Assembly: GCA_016926925.1 (NCBI GenBank)
Contig: JAFGNQ010000255.1
Span: 1-7,737 of the forward strand
Direction: 5' to 3'
DNA: 7,737 bases
Origin: Candidatus Aminicenantota bacterium
Lineage (GTDB): Bacteria > Acidobacteriota > Aminicenantia > Aminicenantales > Aminicenantaceae
Numbering within the stretch: position 1 is the first letter of the stretch; the number at the start of each line of letters is the position of its first letter. The notes under the pieces are model-generated. The model was not told the DNA's origin. It was given only the letters and a program-made list of their open reading frames with translations, and ran no database searches. The position numbers and the translations under genes were made by a program. Below are positions 1 through 6,136 of this stretch, one piece after another.

Positions 1-6
1 AATCCC

Positions 7-1146
7 ATGAAACCAAAACGCACCATGAAAACGGAGGTTGCGTCATGGATTATTCTTTTGCTTTTTTTGTTGATGGCGGTCTTCTGGTGTTCTCCAATGG
101 CTGCCGGCAATCAAGAAATCAATAGTCCCGAAAGCCAAAGCAAGAAAAGGGATATCATCGTTCTTCCCATTTTATACTACAAGCCCGAAACAAAAATTGC
201 CTTGGGCGTCGGGGGTTTGTATTACCTAAAAACGGCAGCACAAGGAGCTTACACACGCCCGTCGAATATATTTATAGCTGCCGTAGCCACCCAAAGAAAA
301 CAGTTCTATATCGAACTCAAGCCCGATGTCTACTGGAACGACGATAAATATCACCTGGTCGGAAACTTTAGAGTCAATAAGTACGTGGACAAATACTTCG
401 GAATAGGAAGCATGGCCACAAGCGACGACGAAGAAACTTATTCCTATCGAAATCTGGAGATCAAGCTCGATTTTCTGCGAAAATTCCGCTCGGAACTAAG
501 CCTGGGGCTGCAATATGCACTGGAAACCTATAAGATCACCGAGTATGACTCTGAAGGAGAATTGATAAATAAAAAGGTTTCCGGGAGTGAAAGCGGGACT
601 GCTTCAGGCCTGGGTTTCATCATCAACTGGGACAGCCGGGACAACATTTTCTCCCCTGGGAAAGGGAGCTTTCATCAGATAACCGCAACGCTCTATGACG
701 GAATTTTCGGGAGCGATTTCGAATACCTGTCTTTGATTTACGACGCTCGGAAATACGTTTCCCTGCTGCCTTCCCACACTTTAGCTTTTCAGATTTATTC
801 GGAGTTCAGAACCGGCAATCCCTCATTCCGGAGGCTGAGCCTCTTAGGCGGAGAAGAAAGAATGCGCGGGTTTTATCAGGGGCGCTACCGCGATAAAAAC
901 CTGCTGGTTTTTCAAGTGGAGTACCGGATCATACCCGTTGTGTGGCGGATCGGTGTCGCAGGATTTATGGCCGTCGGTGATGTTGCGGACAGGCTGGGCG
1001 GATTCGACTTCGGGAGTTTCAAATATGCCGGGGGGTTCGGTATTCGCTACCTGTGGAACCGCGAAGACAAACTCAATCTTCGTATCGATATCGCCTGGGG
1101 ACAAGACACATCAGGTTTCTACATCACCATAAAGGAAGCCTTTTAA
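7..1146 (+). CDS. POTRA-less Omp85/BamA-type outer-membrane beta-barrel protein (Bac_surface_Ag family)
   Basis: Predicted outer-membrane barrel of the surface antigen D15/Omp85 superfamily. A hydrophobic signal peptide (about residues 12-33, ending near the Met-Ala-Ala-Gly stretch) precedes a short polar linker. The family opening 'P-I-L-Y-Y-K-P-E-T' lies at 53-61, followed by alternating amphipathic beta-strands. 'W-D-S-R-D-N-I-F-S-P-G-K-G' at 208-220 matches the D-x-R-D-N-x-F-x-P-x-x-G hallmark. The Omp85 L6 signature R-G-F is at 287-289, and the chain ends in Phe, as outer-membrane proteins usually do. At 379 residues there is no room for POTRA domains, so it is a barrel-only member rather than BamA or TamA. 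ATG at 7 is the earliest start in the window; ATG at 25 also gives a good signal peptide, and neither has a visible Shine-Dalgarno. Cargo or lipid function is unknown. Family call firm, role open. Confidence 0.85.
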   Translation: MKPKRTMKTEVASWIILLLFLLMAVFWCSPMAAGNQEINSPESQSKKRDIIVLPILYYKPETKIALGVGGLYYLKTAAQGAYTRPSNIFIAAVATQRKQFYIELKPDVYWNDDKYHLVGNFRVNKYVDKYFGIGSMATSDDEETYSYRNLEIKLDFLRKFRSELSLGLQYALETYKITEYDSEGELINKKVSGSESGTASGLGFIINWDSRDNIFSPGKGSFHQITATLYDGIFGSDFEYLSLIYDARKYVSLLPSHTLAFQIYSEFRTGNPSFRRLSLLGGEERMRGFYQGRYRDKNLLVFQVEYRIIPVVWRIGVAGFMAVGDVADRLGGFDFGSFKYAGGFGIRYLWNREDKLNLRIDIAWGQDTSGFYITIKEAF

Positions 1147-1166
1147 TGGGGTCGGACCATGCTATC

Positions 1167-1198
1167 TTCATTAATATCAATGAATTAATATTATTATT
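1167..1198 (+). promoter_or_regulatory. AT-rich hairpin and direct repeat in the spacer after the barrel gene
   Basis: TTCATT at 1167-1172 and AATGAA at 1179-1184 form a 6-bp inverted repeat with a 6-base loop, followed by a T-rich but interrupted tail to 1198. Overlapping it, ATTAATAT occurs twice, at 1170-1177 and 1184-1191. It starts 21 bases after the stop codon at 1144-1146. It could be a weak terminator for the barrel gene or an AT-rich upstream element for the hydrolase gene. The stem is mostly A-T pairs and there is no clean T-run, so confidence is low. The rest of the 200-base spacer shows no gene and no convincing promoter. Confidence 0.2.
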
Positions 1199-1332
1199 CA
1201 CGCCATATACTGCCTTAAACTCAATTTTCCGAGCCGAAAAAACGATCTATGCATATCCAGCCGTTCAATCAAAATGAGAACTTGATTTTTATGATGGACA
1301 ACTCCAATATGGGAGCATCTGATCCTATCTTG

Positions 1333-1340
1333 AAGGGAGG
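1333..1340 (+). promoter_or_regulatory. Strong ribosome binding site for the Ntn-hydrolase gene
   Basis: AAGGGAGG lies 6 bases before the ATG at 1347. It is the clearest Shine-Dalgarno in the window and fixes the start of the downstream gene, which opens with a signal peptide. It also suggests this gene is translated independently of the barrel gene. Confidence 0.75.
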
Positions 1341-1346
1341 TCCGTC

Positions 1347-2804
1347 ATGAAACGATTCTGGGTGGCTGCCGGCATCCTGGCCATAATAGCCGCGTCCATT
1401 GCCCTACCCTGCACCATTATTTCGGGGAAGGCAAAAAACAACGAGGTCTGGGCTGGAAACAACGAAGATTTCTATTTCGATTTCAATACCTATTTGAATG
1501 TCCTTCCGCGCGAAGGGGAACTTTTGGGCGCAGTATCATTCACATACAGATCGCCCGACAGCTTCATTCAAGGAGGATTCAATGAAGCCGGACTGTTCTT
1601 TGATTTCAATGCCCTCCCGGCCATTCCCGAATCGGACTGGAAAGATTGGGGGAAGAGGAAAAAATTTCCCGGGAGTGAACAGGCTTTGGTCGAACATATG
1701 CTGCGGAAATGCGCCACGGTTCAGGATGTCATCGACCTGACGAAAGAATATGAAATGCAGCTCACGAACGCCCAGATACATCTGGCTGACAAACAAGGGA
1801 ATTTAGCTGTAATCAACGAAAGCGGCATCCGCATCTCACAGAGTCATTACCAAGTATCCACCAACTTCAACATCTTCACGAGAGGGCCCTCCGACGGCGG
1901 TCCCCTATGCTGGCGCTATCCCATCGCGGAGAGAATGTTTAAAGAGAGAGAGGTCAGCCTGGAAACCATAAGAGACATACTGGATGCCACACAGCAGCCA
2001 CGGTATGTGGGAACGATATACAGCAATGTGATCAACCTCACGACGGGAGATGCCACCAATTATTTTGCCGGAGATTTCAAAAACCCCTATCACTTCAATC
2101 TGAAAGAACTTTTGAAAAAAGGGAAAAAATCCTTTCTCTGGCGCTCGCTATTCCCGGATGCTCCCATCGTACGGATTTGGGAGACATATTTGGCGGAGGG
2201 GAGCAAAGCTGCCTTAGAACTCTTTCGGAAGATTAAAGAGGGCATTCCGCAACCCAGAAGATCGGAGATACTGAGGCACGTGTTTTCGAGTTGCGTTTTG
2301 AGCGAAAATAAATATGTCGATGCCAAAGTCTTTTTTGATGAGTGGCTCGCAGTGAATGATGGAAAAGATAAAATGACGAATTTCTATCAGGGGCTCGTTC
2401 AATTGACGAACGGAGCTTTCGAAACGGCAAAGGCGAGCTTTGCAGCACAAATCAACGCCGATACTCAAGATGAGGGGAATCGACAGTCGTCTCCTTCTGC
2501 AGCCAGGGCTTTTTTGGATAAGCTAAAGGGGGAAACACCTGCCGGCGCCAATACCCGGTTTGAACTCAAGGGCTATCAGGATGCAAAATTTGTCTGCGTG
2601 GTCGGCATTGGCTGGCTCCCCATATCAAATTTCTTGCTCAAAACAGATGATGGGTGGGCAGCAGACTTCGCCTTGCCTCCGGGAAAGAACCACTACGCCT
2701 TCCTGGTCGACGGAAAAACGGTCTTCGATCCAGCCAATCCCGAAAAAGAGGAAATCGACACCGAAGACGGGAAGATGACCCTGAACGTGGTCGTCGTGAA
2801 ATAA
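1347..2804 (+). CDS. Exported Ntn-hydrolase (choloylglycine hydrolase/C45 acyltransferase-like) with C-terminal CBM48/AMPK-type domain
   Basis: Predicted periplasmic or surface amide-bond hydrolase. Residues 1-21 form a positively charged, hydrophobic export leader; the cut before Cys22 would expose an N-terminal Cys nucleophile, as in Ntn-hydrolases. The context is not a lipobox because Pro is at -1. 'G-N-N-E-D-F' (37-42) matches the G-x-N-x-D motif, with Asp41 at the spacing of bile salt hydrolase Asp21. 'F-N-E-A-G-L' (78-83), Asn88, 'S-T-N-F' (171-174) and 'Y-S-N-V-I-N-L' (225-231) follow the family order. About 250-395 is helical; the part around 323-368 looks like a TPR-type hairpin. About 404-485 resembles an AMPK/CBM48 beta-sandwich, with D-G-W (435-437), L-P-P-G (443-446), V-D-G (454-456) and D-P-A-N-P (461-465). 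The Ntn call is fairly firm and the C-terminal call good; substrate unknown. The stop lies 24 bases from the stop of the convergent gene. Confidence 0.8.
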   Translation: MKRFWVAAGILAIIAASIALPCTIISGKAKNNEVWAGNNEDFYFDFNTYLNVLPREGELLGAVSFTYRSPDSFIQGGFNEAGLFFDFNALPAIPESDWKDWGKRKKFPGSEQALVEHMLRKCATVQDVIDLTKEYEMQLTNAQIHLADKQGNLAVINESGIRISQSHYQVSTNFNIFTRGPSDGGPLCWRYPIAERMFKEREVSLETIRDILDATQQPRYVGTIYSNVINLTTGDATNYFAGDFKNPYHFNLKELLKKGKKSFLWRSLFPDAPIVRIWETYLAEGSKAALELFRKIKEGIPQPRRSEILRHVFSSCVLSENKYVDAKVFFDEWLAVNDGKDKMTNFYQGLVQLTNGAFETAKASFAAQINADTQDEGNRQSSPSAARAFLDKLKGETPAGANTRFELKGYQDAKFVCVVGIGWLPISNFLLKTDDGWAADFALPPGKNHYAFLVDGKTVFDPANPEKEEIDTEDGKMTLNVVVVK

Positions 2805-2828
2805 AATAAGACCGAGAAGAGGGACAAT

Positions 2829-4088
2829 TCAGGTTAGGTCGAGTTTATCGATGTGATCGACAGCACAGCGGACGCCGTCTTCACCTTGCATCTGGGTTCC
2901 CAGTTCCAATGCCCGCTTCCGGACCTGTGGCGAATCCAACACATACCGAATCCTCCGGGCAAGCCGGGCTGCGTTCGCTTTCCTGAATCGAATAGGCCGG
3001 CTGCCGGCTCCTAAACGGTAGAGTATTTGTCCGTAAGACATATGTTCATTGCTGAAGCCGGCCACTACCGACGGACGGCCGCACCTGGTTGCCGAATGAG
3101 CGGTACCGCCGCCGCCGTGGTAGACGACGGCAGAACAGAGAGGAAAGATCCGGTGATGAGGAGCCCTGTCGATAAAGAAGACATCTCCCTGTGTTGTATT
3201 GGAGGGATACGGAGCTAAATCCGTTTGAATGATCGCCCTGCAACCGGCAATCTTTGCGGCATCCAACATCAATTCCATGTTTTTTTCCGGATAATACGGT
3301 TGGAGCAGGCCGAATGTCATGTATACAGGCGCCTCGCCTTGGTCAAGGAAGGCCTTCAATTCAGGATTCATATTCCACTCTTGAGTTTTTTCCGGAATAT
3401 TAAAATAGCCGCAGACTCTATAGAGCGTCCGCCAATCTTTCTGCGGCGGGGCGAAAACCGGACTGGAAGCAATCAGGTTCAAACGGTCGGACTCCCATGC
3501 ATGAGGAAGGATATGTTTGGGAGGTTTCAAGCCTTCACGTCTCCAAAACCTTCTTATGTCTCTCTTAAAAAATACATCGATCAGATTTTGGACCAGCTTC
3601 CATTCCAAAAAGTTACCCACGGGTCCTAAATTCGGCATTCTTCCGGGAGGCTGCCATAGACTCGGAACACATCCTCGAAACAAGACGACGCTCACGAACG
3701 GTGTCCCCGATACCAGCGCCGCCATTTTGAGCGGGACAACCGTAAAATGGCCGATCACGAGATCATTCGATGCACACAGAGCTTTGGCCGCCGTGTGCAT
3801 GTCATCGAGATACTTAATGTAAATTTCCTGAGTAAGGAGTTTGAGGGCTTTCACTCTATTCGCAGAATTCCGAATTTTTTTGGCCAAACCGGGAATGTCG
3901 CATTCAAGCTCTTCGGGGACTTTGAGATACCTCAGGTCCAATTCCCGGCAAACGGAACTGAAGTCCCGGTTCTCGGTGCTGGTGACGGCTAAAGTTACCT
4001 CATGACCCTCGGACCTCAAGCCGGCAGCAAGCGCAAGGAGAGGGCGGATATCCCCTTCACTTCCCCAGGTTTGGACACCTATGCGCAT
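2829..4088 (-). CDS. GT1-family (GT-B fold) glycosyltransferase, UDP-glucosyl/MGT-like (COG1819 type)
   Basis: Predicted cytoplasmic transferase of a nucleotide-activated sugar to a small-molecule or lipid acceptor. The N-terminal Rossmann domain opens with 'M-R-I-G-V-Q-T-W-G-S-E-G-D-I-R-P' (1-16), the usual start of sterol/macrolide-type GT1 enzymes (G-x-x-G-D-x-x-P). The second domain begins near 'P-V-Y-M-T-F-G' (254-260). The nucleotide-sugar site is clear in 'H-H-R-I-F-P-L-C' (311-318) and 'H-G-G-G-G-T' (324-329), then C-G-R-P (336-339). Where many family members have Asp-Gln contacting the sugar, this one has Glu348-His349. At 419 residues it is full length. AAGG at 4096-4099, inside the upstream gene, sits 7 bases before the ATG, and the coding regions overlap by 10 bases, so translation is probably coupled. 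Acceptor and donor cannot be read. It is the distal gene of the minus-strand set. Confidence 0.88.
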   Translation of the reverse strand: MRIGVQTWGSEGDIRPLLALAAGLRSEGHEVTLAVTSTENRDFSSVCRELDLRYLKVPEELECDIPGLAKKIRNSANRVKALKLLTQEIYIKYLDDMHTAAKALCASNDLVIGHFTVVPLKMAALVSGTPFVSVVLFRGCVPSLWQPPGRMPNLGPVGNFLEWKLVQNLIDVFFKRDIRRFWRREGLKPPKHILPHAWESDRLNLIASSPVFAPPQKDWRTLYRVCGYFNIPEKTQEWNMNPELKAFLDQGEAPVYMTFGLLQPYYPEKNMELMLDAAKIAGCRAIIQTDLAPYPSNTTQGDVFFIDRAPHHRIFPLCSAVVYHGGGGTAHSATRCGRPSVVAGFSNEHMSYGQILYRLGAGSRPIRFRKANAARLARRIRYVLDSPQVRKRALELGTQMQGEDGVRCAVDHIDKLDLT

Positions 4089-4756
4089 GTTGTCACCTTA
4101 TTGCCTCCCGGAGTGAATTTCCAGATAAGAAACGTCTCGAAAAAATCCTTTTTCCGGGAAACGACAGACCAGTCCCAGCTGAATTCGGAAGCAATATCCA
4201 GCACTCGACCCGGATCGGCAAGGGAAGAGTATACCATCTGAACATACCCATCGGGTTTGAGATAGGACTTGGCTTTTCCGAAAAATCTTTTCACCAATGA
4301 TTTCCCGGGATCGCAGAGGGCGTAATCCAAATTTCTTTTCGTGTGGCCTTCCAAATAGGGCGGCGTAAAGATAATGACATTGAACTTGGTTTCAGGTGGG
4401 AGAGGCGCAAAAAGGTCTCCCCGCAACACGGAAATGGTGTTCTTCAATCCATGCCTCTCGACATTGGTTGCTGCACATCGGACTGCCTGGGGATTGATAT
4501 CTACGGCCACGACCTTCAATGCCGTTTGGCCTGCAGTAATCGCCTGGATTCCGGAACCGGTCCCCATATCCAAGACAAAATCTTCAGGTTGTACATTGAT
4601 ATGTTTCGCCATGAATTCGCTGGTGATGTAAAACTTGGGATTGAACACTTCTTCGTTGACGACATACCTTCTTCCCAACACTTCGACCTCTTTCGGGCCG
4701 AATTTCTGAACGACTTTTATTATGCGCGTAACAAGAAATTGCTTAAACTTGCTCAT
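4079..4756 (-). CDS. HemK/PrmC-like class I SAM-dependent methyltransferase
   Basis: A 225-residue class I methyltransferase. Motif I is 'V-L-D-M-G-T-G-S-G' (61-69); the acidic residue ending strand 2 is Asp86 in 'V-V-A-V-D-I-N-P' (82-89); 'R-G-D-L-F' is at 112-116. The catalytic-loop motif is 'I-I-F-T-P-P-Y-L' (128-135), so the usual Asn/Asp-Pro-Pro-Tyr of HemK/PrmC and N6-methylating enzymes appears as Thr-Pro-Pro-Tyr. The N-terminal 'F-N-P-K-F-Y-I-T-S-E-F' (38-48) sits where HemK-like proteins have their substrate-side segment. It lacks the long N-terminal domain of PrmC, so glutamine methylation of release factors is not the default assumption. A small-molecule or other substrate is possible. 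Only a weak Shine-Dalgarno precedes ATG 4756. It lies 80 bases after the radical SAM gene and overlaps the glycosyltransferase gene, suggesting one transcript. Confidence 0.82.
   Translation of the reverse strand: MSKFKQFLVTRIIKVVQKFGPKEVEVLGRRYVVNEEVFNPKFYITSEFMAKHINVQPEDFVLDMGTGSGIQAITAGQTALKVVAVDINPQAVRCAATNVERHGLKNTISVLRGDLFAPLPPETKFNVIIFTPPYLEGHTKRNLDYALCDPGKSLVKRFFGKAKSYLKPDGYVQMVYSSLADPGRVLDIASEFSWDWSVVSRKKDFFETFLIWKFTPGGNKVTTCA
4096..4099 (-). promoter_or_regulatory. Ribosome binding site for the glycosyltransferase, inside the methyltransferase gene
   Basis: On the minus strand AAGG, within AAGGTG, stands 7 bases before the ATG at 4088-4086. It lies within the last codons of the methyltransferase gene and supports the overlapping start. 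Confidence 0.5.
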
Positions 4757-4836
4757 TTTCTTAAGCGGACCTCATGATTTAAAAGTTCCAATACAGAGTT
4801 TCTCCATACAAATGTACGAAAAACGGGATACGGTAT

Positions 4837-5895
4837 CTAACGCGTAAACAGACCGGGCTCCTTTTCCGGGGTTATGTTCGGGTGATCCTTGTAGAACACG
4901 GGGCTTTCTTCAAACTCTGTGATCGGAGCTAAAAAATTGTCGATATGAAAACTATCGAACGATGCCAGGCAGCGGTCGCTGTTTTTACGGAATTGCGAAA
5001 ATCGGCCCATCCTTTTCCATATCCTCTTCAACGGCTCCACCTTGATATTACCGAAGGATATGTGATTCAAGCTGCAGCCCATGACGTCTCCGTAGCATGT
5101 GATGGCTATCTTTTCTTTTCCCGAAGGGCACCGGTGCCTCAAATAATAGGAAAAGGCCCAATCCACACTCAAATGAGGATATTTTTTTATGAGGTCTATA
5201 ATCTGTTCGTATTCATCAGCGGAGGCAGCTCGTTCATTTTCTGCTGCACCGACCCCGGCCAGGGAAGGCAAAGAAATGGCAAGGCCGTTTTGTCGACAAT
5301 ACTCCGCCATCTCTATGTAACGGTCCTCTGCTCCCGGAAAGAGTACGGTACAGAATCCTACAAACAGCCCTTCCGCTTTAGATAGACGCACAGCCTCCAT
5401 GACCCTTTGATACTGGCCATTGAAACCCCTCAATTCGTCATTTACCTTTTCATCGAGACTCTCCAGCCCGAAAAAGATGGCGTCCAACCCGGCTGAGCGA
5501 AGCTTTTTCAAATACTCCCTGTTTACGGCAATGCCGTTGCTGACGATGCTCAAGTAGAAATGGCGGGATTTGAAAATGCGTATGATTTCTTCCAGGTTCT
5601 TTACGAGCAGAGGTTCGCCGCCGAGAAAAGTGACGGCGATGGCACCCATCCGGGCAGCCTGATCGGCAATGGATCCATAATCCGAAAGGGTCAAAAGATT
5701 CTCACGGCTTTGCTTGAATTTGGCCACAGAACACATCTTGCATTTAGCCTGGCAGTCAAATGTCGGCAGAAGGTGTACGGTTCTCAGGGTGTTCTTTTTC
5801 AGCAAAAGGCCGCGAAAAAATCCGCGAACGACTCTGTAAAAGATTCTCGGATTCTCGATGATCCAGGATCTAGTAGAATACCGTTTCAGATTCAT
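4837..5895 (-). CDS. Radical SAM enzyme with reduced SPASM/twitch-like C-terminal region
   Basis: Predicted cytoplasmic 4Fe-4S radical SAM enzyme of 352 residues. The cluster motif C-x3-C-x2-C is Cys48, Cys52, Cys55. The SAM-binding 'G-G-E-P' is at 92-95, 'S-N-G' at 119-121 and 'G-L-E-S-L-D' at 143-148. A C-terminal extension has Cys256, Cys267, Cys274 and Cys309. Cys256-P-S-G through Gly273-Cys274, followed by 'F-G-N-I', copies the first half of a SPASM domain (C-x-x-G ... G-C ... G-N), but the later C-x2-C-x5-C-x3-C block is missing. The basic N-terminus before residue 35 is typical of SPASM enzymes that act on small molecules or peptides. ATG 5895 is the first possible start, because an in-frame TGA (5904-5902) lies two codons upstream. 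No good Shine-Dalgarno is seen. First gene of the minus-strand set; substrate not recognisable. Confidence 0.88.
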   Translation of the reverse strand: MNLKRYSTRSWIIENPRIFYRVVRGFFRGLLLKKNTLRTVHLLPTFDCQAKCKMCSVAKFKQSRENLLTLSDYGSIADQAARMGAIAVTFLGGEPLLVKNLEEIIRIFKSRHFYLSIVSNGIAVNREYLKKLRSAGLDAIFFGLESLDEKVNDELRGFNGQYQRVMEAVRLSKAEGLFVGFCTVLFPGAEDRYIEMAEYCRQNGLAISLPSLAGVGAAENERAASADEYEQIIDLIKKYPHLSVDWAFSYYLRHRCPSGKEKIAITCYGDVMGCSLNHISFGNIKVEPLKRIWKRMGRFSQFRKNSDRCLASFDSFHIDNFLAPITEFEESPVFYKDHPNITPEKEPGLFTR

Positions 5896-5908
5896 ATCAC
5901 GTCACTCT

Positions 5909-5937
5909 TCAATAAATACCCGGAATTGTCGTGTCAA
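5909..5937 (-). promoter_or_regulatory. Candidate sigma70-type promoter for the minus-strand gene set
   Basis: On the minus strand a perfect TTGACA (5937-5932) is followed after 17 bases by TATTGA (5914-5909), which matches three of six -10 positions. It would start transcription only about 7 bases before the ATG at 5895, leaving an almost leaderless message. That fits the absent Shine-Dalgarno but is unusual, so the call is weak. Confidence 0.22.
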
Positions 5938-6068
5938 AGAGCTGCCGTCGCTCCCCTCCCCGCTACTGCATAGCCGGACATCCATAATCATGCTCAAAAC
6001 AGTTCATATCATATCCCAATGTCGCGGTCAATGAACGCGGAAGAATGGCTGCAATACCGGATAATCAT

Positions 6069-6092
6069 TTGACTCGTCAATTCTTTTATGAT
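6069..6092 (+). promoter_or_regulatory. Dyad TTGAC-N2-GTCAA followed by a -10-like TATGAT
   Basis: TTGAC (6069-6073) and GTCAA (6076-6080) form a 5-bp dyad with a 2-base centre. TATGAT (6087-6092) matches five of six -10 bases, but it lies only 12 bases after TTGACT, too close for a standard -35 pairing. The arrangement could be a regulator site overlapping a -35 region about 45 bases before the QueG-like gene. Low confidence. Confidence 0.2.
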
Positions 6093-6136
6093 ATTTCCAA
6101 ATACTCCGCGACTCTCGAAGATTGAGCTAAAACCAC

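Larger units (their letters stand above)
5896..6136. other. Divergent intergenic region between the two radical SAM-containing gene sets
   Basis: 241 bases separate the start codons of the minus-strand radical SAM gene and the plus-strand QueG-like gene. Besides the possible promoter and dyad listed separately, it holds GTTCAT (6002-6007) and ATGAAC (6031-6036) as a 6-bp inverted repeat with a 23-base gap, and only very short reading frames (under 30 codons) without ribosome binding sites. Divergent genes sharing this region may be co-regulated. No RNA gene or riboswitch fold is evident by eye. Confidence 0.5.

Noticed and set aside
45..125. ATG at 45 preceded by GGAGG, possible alternative start of the first gene
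   Set aside because: It is out of frame with the barrel protein and hits a stop after 26 codons; the GGAGG is part of the coding sequence.
1282..1310. TTGATT with a 17-base spacer to CAATAT as a promoter for the hydrolase gene
   Set aside because: The -10 matches only three of six positions and AT-rich sequence makes such matches common; not strong enough to annotate.
1410..1412. Cys22 of the hydrolase as a lipoprotein cysteine
   Set aside because: Residue -1 is Pro, which does not fit a lipobox; the position and following motifs fit an Ntn nucleophile better.
3225..3629. 134-codon plus-strand ORF opposite the glycosyltransferase gene
   Set aside because: It lies wholly antisense to a well-supported GT1 gene and has no recognisable protein motif or ribosome binding site.
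4757..4836. Possible RiPP precursor peptide between the radical SAM and methyltransferase genes
   Set aside because: The only minus-strand ORF there is 11 codons long and has no ribosome binding site.
4343..5385. Long plus-strand ORFs (about 144 and 146 codons) opposite the methyltransferase and radical SAM genes
   Set aside because: Antisense shadows of genes with clear catalytic motifs; their translations show no domain.
6020..6073. Short plus-strand ORFs (14-17 codons) in the divergent intergenic region
   Set aside because: No ribosome binding site and no composition suggesting a real peptide.
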